Assembly (NCBI GenBank): GCA_964467005.1
Contig: CAYXPI010000119.1
Location: 1 to 11,398, forward strand
Length of the DNA: 11,398 bases
Source: Thermohalobaculum sp964467005
Lineage (GTDB): Bacteria > Pseudomonadota > Alphaproteobacteria > Rhodobacterales > Rhodobacteraceae
Reading direction: 5' to 3'
Part shown: in pieces, positions 1-4,840 of the stretch
Layout of the letters: every line of letters begins with the position of its first letter
Position numbering within the stretch: the first letter of the stretch is position 1
Made by a program: the position numbers and the translations under genes
The notes under the pieces: model-generated
Seen by the model: the letters and a program-made list of their open reading frames with translations, nothing else
Databases searched by the model: none
What the model was told of the DNA's origin: nothing

Positions 1-289
1 CCACCCAGAGATGGGAGAACTGGCCGAAGCGCGACATCAGCACCTTGTCGCCCGGGGAAAGGGTGTTGGCGATCGCGCTCTCCCAGCCGCCGGTGCCGGA
101 GCCCGGGAAGATGAAGACCTGGCCGGCGGTGGATTTGAAGACCGCCTTCGTGTCCTCGAGGAGAGGCTTCACGAAGTCCGGGAAGTCGGGCGCGCGCATG
201 TCCTCGAGCGCGACGTCCATCGCTTGGCGGACGCGGAAGGGCATGTTGGTCGGGCCCGGTATGAACAGGGCAGTGTATCCGGTCTTCAT
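1..289 (-). CDS. Class V aminotransferase, probably serine-glyoxylate aminotransferase (5' end only)
   Basis: Only the first 96 residues are present; the gene runs off the left edge. The product is a PLP-dependent fold-type I (class V) aminotransferase. The N-terminus has the family segment FIPGPTNMP (residues 9-17). Next comes the glycine-rich cofactor-phosphate loop PGSGTGGWESAIANTL (62-77), then DKVLMSRFGQFSHLW (81-95). The RFGQFSHLW segment is what I remember of serine-glyoxylate aminotransferase (SgaA) of methylotrophs, which transfers the serine amino group to glyoxylate giving hydroxypyruvate and glycine. The aspartate-glyoxylate aminotransferase BhcA of the beta-hydroxyaspartate cycle is a close relative and cannot be excluded without the rest of the gene. 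The PLP lysine lies outside the window. The ATG (complement of 287-289) has a GAGGAA-like ribosome site at about 297-303, 7 nt upstream, which supports this start. Family confident, substrate less so. Confidence 0.8.
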   Translation of the reverse strand, partial: MKTGYTALFIPGPTNMPFRVRQAMDVALEDMRAPDFPDFVKPLLEDTKAVFKSTAGQVFIFPGSGTGGWESAIANTLSPGDKVLMSRFGQFSHLWV

Positions 290-504
290 GGGTGCGTTCC
301 TCTGCAGGCGCCCGTGGACGGCGCAATCTTTCTGCGGCCGCGGTAGGGGAGCGGTTTGGGCCAAGCCATTCAATTTTATCTCAGAGCGCCCGTTTTCCTC
401 TAAAGAGCGTCGCTCGTGCCGGGGAAGGGGCCGCTTTTCCGCCCGCGACGGTTGCAGGCCGGGAGCGTTGCAGAAACTTTTCCGTATGGTGGAATAGGAC
501 CGGG
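290..504 (-). promoter_or_regulatory. Upstream region of the aminotransferase gene, candidate promoter
   Basis: This 215-nt gap lies between the end of the quinone oxidoreductase gene and the start of the aminotransferase gene, both on the minus strand. It holds the least GC-rich stretch nearby (about 365-405). On the minus strand this reads TAAAAT (complement of 373-378), a five-of-six match to a -10 element. I see no convincing -35 at a normal distance, so the promoter is only a candidate. No clear rho-independent terminator for the upstream gene is visible, so read-through is possible. Confidence 0.3.
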
Positions 505-1479
505 TCAGGGGGTGAGCAGGATTTTGCCCCGGTGGCCCGCCGCCTCCATCAGCCTGTGCGCCTCCGCGGCCTTCGCGAGCGGCAGCACGGTGTGGGTGAC
601 CGGGCGCAGGCGCCCCGCCGCGAAGAGCGGCCAGACCTCCGCCTCGAGCGCACGGGCGACCGCCGCCTTGAACCCGGCCGGGCGGCTGCGGAGCGTCGAG
701 CCTGTGTAGGTCAGCCGCTTGAGCATGACGGGCATGAGGTTGAGCGTCACCTCCGAGCCCGCGTTGAAGGCGAGCTGGACGATGCGCGCATCCGCCCGCG
801 CCGCTTTGATGTTTTGCGCGATCACGGGGCCGCCCACGATGTCGAGGATGATGTCGGCGCCCCCGGCCTCCCGCACGATGGCCACGAAGTCCTCCGTCGC
901 GTAGTCGATCGCCCGCTCGGCCCCCAGCGCGCGGCAGAAGTCGAGCCCCCCGGCTGCCTCGGTCGCGAAGACGCGGAGCCCGCGCGCGACGCCGAGCTGG
1001 ATGGCCGTGGAGCCGATGCCCCCGCCCCCGCCATGGACGAGGAAGAGGCCGCTCTCCGGCACCCGCGCCTTGTGGAAGATGTTGGACCAGACGGTGAAGT
1101 AGGTCTCTGGGAGCCCGGCCGCGTCGATTTCCGAGACGCCCTCCGGAACGGGCAGACAATGCTCGGCGTCGACGGCCACGAGATCGGCGTAGCCCCCGCC
1201 ATTCGTCAGCGCGCAGACCCGGTCCCCCACCGCCCAGCGGGCCGCGCCCTGGCCGAGGGCCACGACCTCGCCCGAGACCTCGAGGCCGAGGAGATCCGAC
1301 GCGCCCTTCGGTGCGGGATAGAGCCCGCGGCGCTGCATGAGGTCCGGCCCGTTCACCCCGGCGGCGGTGACGCGCACCAGCACCTCCCCCGGCCCCGGGC
1401 TCGGTGCGTCGCGACGGCCGGGCACAAGCACCTCAGGGCCGCCGCCCGCCCCGTGCTCGATCACCGTCATCTCGGACAT
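505..1479 (-). CDS. NAD(P)H-quinone oxidoreductase, zinc-free MDR family (PIG3 type)
   Basis: This 324-residue protein is a medium-chain dehydrogenase/reductase of the quinone oxidoreductase branch, which reduces quinones or reactive alkenes with NADPH in the cytosol. The GroES-like N-terminal half carries GEVLVRVTAAGVNGPDLMQR (31-50) and GLEVSGEVVALG (65-76). The Rossmann half opens with the nucleotide-binding signature VHGGGGGIGSTAIQL (148-162). The usual MDR structural-zinc cysteine cluster is absent, as expected for the zinc-free group. LDIVGG (212-217) and the C-terminal HRLMEAAGHRGKILLTP (308-324) fit TIGR02824/PIG3-like proteins. Length is typical. The ATG is preceded by AGGGAGG on the minus strand (about 1484-1490), which supports the start. 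It lies divergent from the bicarbonate cassette, with no evident functional link. The physiological substrate cannot be read from sequence. Confidence 0.9.
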   Translation of the reverse strand: MSEMTVIEHGAGGGPEVLVPGRRDAPSPGPGEVLVRVTAAGVNGPDLMQRRGLYPAPKGASDLLGLEVSGEVVALGQGAARWAVGDRVCALTNGGGYADLVAVDAEHCLPVPEGVSEIDAAGLPETYFTVWSNIFHKARVPESGLFLVHGGGGGIGSTAIQLGVARGLRVFATEAAGGLDFCRALGAERAIDYATEDFVAIVREAGGADIILDIVGGPVIAQNIKAARADARIVQLAFNAGSEVTLNLMPVMLKRLTYTGSTLRSRPAGFKAAVARALEAEVWPLFAAGRLRPVTHTVLPLAKAAEAHRLMEAAGHRGKILLTP

Positions 1480-1589
1480 GCCCGCCTCCCTTGCCCTCGT
1501 CTCTCCCGGCGTGTAGCGAGGGATGCCGCACCGCGCAATCCTCCGCCCTGTCGCGAGCCCTGAGAGACCGAGAGCCGCCGAGACGCCCG
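1480..1589. promoter_or_regulatory. Divergent intergenic region between the quinone oxidoreductase gene and sbtA
   Basis: This 110-bp spacer must hold the promoters for both divergent genes. It contains an inverted repeat, CCCTCG (1494-1499) and CGAGGG (1517-1522), separated by 17 nt, which could be a dimeric regulator site but is weak in GC-rich DNA. No good -35/-10 pair stands out. I see no convincing ribosome site in front of the TTG used by sbtA; the nearest purine-rich stretch is GAGAC at about 1580-1584. Confidence 0.3.
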
Positions 1590-2576
1590 TTGACCGACAC
1601 GCTGAGCCTCGCCGCCAACACGCTGATCTCCCCGGCCGTGCTGTCCTTCGCGCTCGGCTTCGGGGCGGCGATGGCGCGCTCGAGCCTCTCGGTGCCCGAG
1701 GCGGCCGCCAAGGCGCTGGCCATCTACCTGCTCTTCGCCATCGGCTTCAAAGGGGGGGCGGCGGTCGCGGCCCATGGGGCGGACACGGCGCTGATCGCGA
1801 GCCTCGTCGCCGGCGCCGTCCTCTCGGCCATCGCGCCGCTCGTCGCCTTCGCCATCCTCCGCGCCGTGAGCGGGCTCGACCGGGTGACCGCCGCGGCCGT
1901 CGCCGCGCATTACGGCTCGATCTCCATCGTCACCTTCGTCGCGAGCTCCTCGGCGCTCGCCAGCATCGGCGTGGCGCACGAGGGGTTTATGGTCGCCGTG
2001 GCCGCGGCGATGGAGGCGCCGGCGATCTTCACCGCCCTCATCCTCGCGCGGGGGGGTCTCGGCTCCGCGCTGAAGGAGCCCGACCTCCTCCGAGAGGTCG
2101 CGGCCAACGGCTCGATCGTGCTCCTCGTCGGCGCGTTTCTCATCGGCTGGGTCACCGGCCCCGCGGGGCTCGAGCAGATCTCCGGCCTCGTCACCGTGCC
2201 CTTTACCGGGCTTCTCTGCCTCTTTCTTCTCGATATGGGGATCGTGGCGGGGCGTGGGCTGCTCCGCTCGGCGGGAGACCTCACGCTGGCGGTCGTGCTC
2301 TTCGGGGTGGGCATGCCGCTCATCGGCGCGGCGCTCGGCCTTGTGCCCGCGCTCCTCATCGGGCTGAGCCCGGGAGGCGTCGCGCTCTTCATGACGCTCT
2401 CGGCCTCGGCCTCCTACATTGCCGTGCCGGCGGCCATGCGCGTCGCTCTGCCGGAGGCGGATCCCGCGATCTCGCTCACCCTCTCCCTCGGTGTCACATT
2501 CCCCTTCAACCTCACCCTCGGCATACCGCTCTATATTGCCGTGGCGACCGCAATCGTCCCGGCCGGCGGAGGCTGA
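1590..2576 (+). CDS. sbtA: SbtA-family sodium-dependent bicarbonate permease
   Basis: This is a 328-residue inner-membrane protein of the DUF897/SbtA family, sodium-dependent symporters that import HCO3-. It is made almost entirely of hydrophobic helices (about ten, in two inverted halves). Family landmarks are LISPAVLSFALGFGAAMARS (12-31), AIYLLFAIGFKGG (44-56) and AAHYGSISIVTF (106-117). The matching second-half segment is SASASYIAVPAAMR (271-284). The 106-117 and 271-284 segments are where the known structures place the sodium and bicarbonate sites. The only plausible start is the TTG at 1590, because the upstream in-frame region has no other usual start codon and overlaps the divergent gene. 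The stop is 4 nt before the PII-like gene, and a carbonic anhydrase follows, which strongly supports a role in inorganic-carbon uptake. Transport activity itself is inferred from family and context. Confidence 0.88.
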   Translation: MTDTLSLAANTLISPAVLSFALGFGAAMARSSLSVPEAAAKALAIYLLFAIGFKGGAAVAAHGADTALIASLVAGAVLSAIAPLVAFAILRAVSGLDRVTAAAVAAHYGSISIVTFVASSSALASIGVAHEGFMVAVAAAMEAPAIFTALILARGGLGSALKEPDLLREVAANGSIVLLVGAFLIGWVTGPAGLEQISGLVTVPFTGLLCLFLLDMGIVAGRGLLRSAGDLTLAVVLFGVGMPLIGAALGLVPALLIGLSPGGVALFMTLSASASYIAVPAAMRVALPEADPAISLTLSLGVTFPFNLTLGIPLYIAVATAIVPAGGG

Positions 2577-2580
2577 GCCC

Positions 2581-2892
2581 ATGCGCACCACCCCCGCGAA
2601 ACGCATCGAGATCATCATCGAGGCGCCGGCGCTGCCCAAGCTCTCCCGCGCGCTCGAGGCGGCGGGGGCCACGGGCTACACGGTGCTCCCGGTCTTCGGC
2701 GGCTACGGCCGCACCGGCGCCTGGACCCGCGAGGGTGAGGTGAGCGGCGGTCAGGGGATGGTGGCTGTTCTCGTCATCACCCAGGCCGATCGGGTGGAGG
2801 CGCTGACGGATGCGGTGTACGAGGTGATGGAGCGGCAGATCGGAGTGATGGCGGTGAGCGACTGCGCGGTGGTGCGCGAGGAGCGGTTTTGA
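2581..2892 (+). CDS. sbtB: PII-like SbtB regulator of the bicarbonate permease
   Basis: This 103-residue protein has the ferredoxin-like PII fold pattern: an opening strand RIEIIIEA (8-15), a helix, GATGYTVLP (29-37), then GGYGRTGAWTREGEVSGGQG (40-59) in the T-loop position, then MVAVLVIT (60-67). GYTV and the C-terminal EERF resemble cyanobacterial SbtB (which ends HKF). SbtB trimers bind adenine nucleotides, including cAMP, and plug SbtA through the T-loop, so the likely job is to gate the permease encoded just upstream. The C-terminal redox motif CGPEGC of some cyanobacterial SbtB proteins is absent. The PII uridylylation-site tyrosine of GlnB cannot be recognised either, so this is not an ordinary nitrogen PII. 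The ATG has a GGAGG site at 2568-2572, 8 nt upstream, inside the end of sbtA. Family confident, ligand unknown. Confidence 0.85.
   Translation: MRTTPAKRIEIIIEAPALPKLSRALEAAGATGYTVLPVFGGYGRTGAWTREGEVSGGQGMVAVLVITQADRVEALTDAVYEVMERQIGVMAVSDCAVVREERF
2878..2883 (+). promoter_or_regulatory. Ribosome binding site that fixes the TTG start of the carbonic anhydrase
   Basis: GAGGAG lies 5 nt upstream of TTG at 2889-2891, inside the last codons of sbtB. The TTG and the sbtB stop share four bases (TTGA, 2889-2892). This is the typical geometry for translational coupling and is the reason to prefer TTG over the in-frame GTG ten codons later. Confidence 0.7.
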
Positions 2893-3563
2893 GGGACGAC
2901 GGAGCCCCGCCGGCGCCCGTGCCGGCCTATCTGCTGGAGCGCTTCGCGAGCTGGCGGGCGCTGCGCTTTCAGCCCAACCGGATCTGGCACGCGCGCTTGG
3001 CCGAGGACGGGCAGCGCCCGCGCGCGATGATCGTGAGCTGCTGCGACAGCCGGGTCGACACCGTGCAGATGTTCGGCGCCGAGCCGGGAGATCTCTTCGT
3101 GGTGCGCAACGTGGCCAATCTCGTGCCACCCTACAATCCGGACCATCAGCACCACGGCACCTCCGCGGCGGTGGAGTACGCGGTCACCGGCCTCCGGGTC
3201 GCGCACATCCTTGTGGTCGGGCACTCCAATTGCGGGGGCGTGGCGGCCTGCGCGCGGATGTGGTCCGAGGGGGCGGCCGAGCCGGCGGAGAGTGGCTTCA
3301 TCGGCCGCTGGATGGAGATGCTGCGCCCCGGCTGGGAGCGGCTGCGGGGCCGGGCGGCGGGCCCCGCGGCGGAGCTCCGCGCGCTCGAGGAGGAGACGGT
3401 GCGCACGAGTTTGCGCAACCTCGTCACCTTTCCCTTCGTCGCCGAGGCGGTGGCGGAGGAGCGGCTGAGCCTCCATGGTGCCTGGATCGACATCGGCTGC
3501 GGGGAGCTCCATGTGCTCGATCCCGAGAGCGGACGGTTCGAACCCGCGCCGCCGGTGGCCTGA
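2889..3563 (+). CDS. Beta-class carbonic anhydrase
   Basis: This 224-residue cytosolic zinc enzyme interconverts CO2 and bicarbonate (EC 4.2.1.1). Signature residues are intact. CCDSRVD (51-57) supplies zinc ligand C51 and the D53-R55 catalytic dyad of the CxDSR motif. GHSNCGG (111-117) supplies zinc ligands H112 and C115. VVRNVANLVPPY (71-82) and GTSAAVEYAV (90-99) are further family segments. There is no signal peptide. The start is TTG with a good ribosome site and a 4-bp overlap with sbtB, so expression is probably coupled to the permease and its regulator. The enzyme would convert imported HCO3- to CO2, or supply HCO3- for carboxylases. No Rubisco or carboxysome gene is in the window, so the carbon sink is unknown. 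Function confident, start fairly confident. Confidence 0.93.
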   Translation: MRDDGAPPAPVPAYLLERFASWRALRFQPNRIWHARLAEDGQRPRAMIVSCCDSRVDTVQMFGAEPGDLFVVRNVANLVPPYNPDHQHHGTSAAVEYAVTGLRVAHILVVGHSNCGGVAACARMWSEGAAEPAESGFIGRWMEMLRPGWERLRGRAAGPAAELRALEEETVRTSLRNLVTFPFVAEAVAEERLSLHGAWIDIGCGELHVLDPESGRFEPAPPVA

Positions 3564-3586
3564 GCGGCGCGCGCGGGGAGGGCGAC

Positions 3587-3614
3587 CGGGCCATTCGCAC
3601 TATGTGCTGGCCCG
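3587..3614 (+). other. Hairpin between the carbonic anhydrase and the DUF2177 gene
   Basis: CGGGCCA (3587-3593) pairs with TGGCCCG (3608-3614). Inside it, after a 3-nt bulge, GCAC (3597-3600) pairs with GTGC (3604-3607) around a TAT loop. The structure sits in the 74-nt gap after the carbonic anhydrase stop. There is no T-run after it, so it is not a canonical rho-independent terminator. It could act as a 3' stabiliser, a rho-related end, or a spacer element before the next gene. Confidence 0.4.
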
Positions 3615-3637
3615 ACCCGTCGTCACAGGAGCTTCCG

Positions 3638-4027
3638 ATGACCTTCGTTTTGGCCTGGGCCGCCGCCCTTGCTGTGCTCGTCGCCATCGACCTCGTCTGG
3701 CTGCCCCGGGTGATGCGCCCGCTCTTCGAGCGGCACATCGGGGGCATGCTGCTCGAGACCCCCAAGATGGGCGTGGCGGCGATCTTTTACGTCGTCTATT
3801 GCGCGGGGCTCGTCTATTTCGCGGCGGCGCCGGCGGCCGAAGCCGGGATGCCCGCGGCCGCGCTCCGCGACGGGGCGCTTCTCGGCGCGCTCGCCTACGC
3901 GACCTACGAATGCACCAATTGGGCGACGCTCAAGGGGTGGCACTGGCGGATGGCCGCGCTCGACATCGCGGGGGGCGCGGCGATCGCGGCGGTCTCGGCC
4001 TTCGCGGCCGCGCTCGTCCTGGCATAA
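3638..4027 (+). CDS. Small integral membrane protein, DUF2177 family
   Basis: This 129-residue protein has about four membrane helices (roughly residues 3-22, 45-64, 75-96 and 104-128). It carries the conserved family signature AYATYECTNWATLKGW (86-101), which in other members reads close to YDLTNLATL-GW. IDLVWLPRVMRPLFERHIG (17-35) is the usual first-helix and loop segment. DUF2177 has no established function. The ATG at 3638 has AGGAG at 3627-3631, 6 nt upstream. It follows the carbonic anhydrase on the same strand after a hairpin-containing gap, so it may or may not belong to that operon. It precedes the SOS promoter of imuA. Nothing ties it to carbon metabolism or to DNA repair beyond position. 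Confidence 0.85.
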   Translation: MTFVLAWAAALAVLVAIDLVWLPRVMRPLFERHIGGMLLETPKMGVAAIFYVVYCAGLVYFAAAPAAEAGMPAAALRDGALLGALAYATYECTNWATLKGWHWRMAALDIAGGAAIAAVSAFAAALVLA

Positions 4028-4061
4028 GCCGCCATCCTGTGGGAGCGCCCCTTGGCCCCGC

Positions 4062-4067
4062 TTGACA
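4062..4067 (+). promoter_or_regulatory. -35 element of the imuA promoter
   Basis: An exact TTGACA. The LexA-type box begins 12 nt downstream, so it covers the expected -10 position (a poor AAGTAT lies at 4085-4090 with a 17-nt spacer). Repressor and polymerase would therefore compete for the same site. Transcription should begin close to the imuA ATG, leaving a very short leader or none. The start site itself is inferred. Confidence 0.5.
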
Positions 4068-4079
4068 GATGCGAGACAG

Positions 4080-4094
4080 GAACAAAGTATGAAC
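4080..4094 (+). promoter_or_regulatory. LexA (SOS) box of imuA-imuB-dnaE2
   Basis: GAAC (4080-4083), seven bases, GAAC (4091-4094). This is the exact reverse complement of GTTC-N7-GTTC, the LexA-binding consensus of alphaproteobacteria. It lies between a TTGACA element and the imuA ATG (4097), and the genes behind it are the classic LexA-repressed mutagenesis cassette. The assignment is therefore strong even without binding data. Confidence 0.88.
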
Positions 4095-4096
4095 TC

Positions 4097-4840
4097 ATGA
4101 TCCGGCTCGACCCGACTCGCCTGGCGCTCCTGCGCCCTTCCGCTTCTCCCGGCCCCGCGGCGGAGGAGCCGTTGGCCCTCGTTGCGCGGATGGTCGAACA
4201 CGGGGTGCATGAGATCGCGGAGGCCCGGTTCGGCGATTTCGCGGCGGCCACGGGGCTTGCGGCGGCGGCGCTGCGCCTGCGCCCGGCGGGGGCTCTTCTT
4301 TGGGTGAGCGAGGCGCGGCTCCGGCGCGAGCACGGGCGAATGTCGGCGCGCGGGCTTCAGGCGATGGGGGGCGATCCGGGCCGGGTTCTGGCGGCGGAGG
4401 CGGCCAAGACGCGCGACGCTCTCTGGTGCGTGGAGGAGGGGCTTCGCTCGGGCGCCGTGGCGGCCGTGGTCGCCGAGCTTTCGGAGGCGGATTTCACGGC
4501 GACGCGCCGGTTTGCCCTTGCGTCGCGGGAGAGCGGGGTGCCCGCCATCCTTCTCCTGCCGCACACGCGCGAGGGAGCGACGGCGGCCGAGAGCCGCTGG
4601 CGGGTGCGCGCGCTCCCCTCCGCGCCCAACCCTTACGACGCGGAGGCGCCCGGGGCGGTGCGCTGGCAGGCGGTGCTCGAGCGCTCGCGCGCGGCGCCCG
4701 GGGCGGTGGGACGCCGGCTCGATCTGGAGGTGGAGGATGAGACGCATCGTCTCTGTGTGGTTGCCGGACTGGCCGATCGACCGGCTGCGCAGAGCGGGCG
4801 GCTTGCCCGGCGCCGCGCGGTCCTTAAGCGCACCGGCTGA
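4097..4840 (+). CDS. imuA: ImuA, RecA-like accessory protein of SOS translesion synthesis
   Basis: A 247-residue protein of the alphaproteobacterial ImuA family, a RecA/SulA-like accessory factor that works with ImuB and DnaE2 in damage-induced mutagenesis. Recognisable segments are GVHEIAEARFGDFAAATGLA (36-55), ALLWVSE (66-72), DALWCVEEGLRSGAVAAVVAEL (107-128) and FALASRESGVPAILL (139-153). The tail RWQAVLERSRAAPG (189-202) is followed by RLDLEVEDETHRL (207-219). No Walker A motif (GxxxxGKT/S) is visible, as is usual for this family. The ATG at 4097 is only 3 nt after the SOS box. I see no Shine-Dalgarno site at normal distance (AGG at 4078-4080 is too far), so translation may be leaderless. 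The end overlaps imuB by 104 bp. ATG 4190 is a possible internal start but lacks a ribosome site. Identity rests on weak family similarity plus strong context. Confidence 0.88.
   Translation: MIRLDPTRLALLRPSASPGPAAEEPLALVARMVEHGVHEIAEARFGDFAAATGLAAAALRLRPAGALLWVSEARLRREHGRMSARGLQAMGGDPGRVLAAEAAKTRDALWCVEEGLRSGAVAAVVAELSEADFTATRRFALASRESGVPAILLLPHTREGATAAESRWRVRALPSAPNPYDAEAPGAVRWQAVLERSRAAPGAVGRRLDLEVEDETHRLCVVAGLADRPAAQSGRLARRRAVLKRTG
4726..4730 (+). promoter_or_regulatory. Ribosome binding site deciding the imuB start inside imuA
   Basis: GGAGG lies 6 nt before ATG 4737, with a second GGAGG directly abutting the codon (4732-4736). It supports imuB starting 104 bp upstream of the imuA stop rather than further downstream. 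Confidence 0.7.

Noticed and set aside
405..415. GAGCG-T-CGCTC palindrome as a terminator for the oxidoreductase gene.
   Set aside because: A 1-nt loop cannot form and no T-run follows on the minus strand.
11..709. Plus-strand open frames over the first 700 bases.
   Set aside because: The codons are antisense to clear aminotransferase and oxidoreductase genes, and the translated products are low-complexity.
1404..1589. Possible N-terminal extension of sbtA from an upstream in-frame ATG.
   Set aside because: The extension is proline/arginine-rich, overlaps the start of the divergent oxidoreductase gene, and is absent from SbtA-family proteins as I know them. The TTG at 1590 gives a normal N-terminus.
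4052..4096. imuA starting at the in-frame TTG 4052.
   Set aside because: It lies upstream of the TTGACA element and the LexA box, so the codon would not be in an mRNA made from that promoter.
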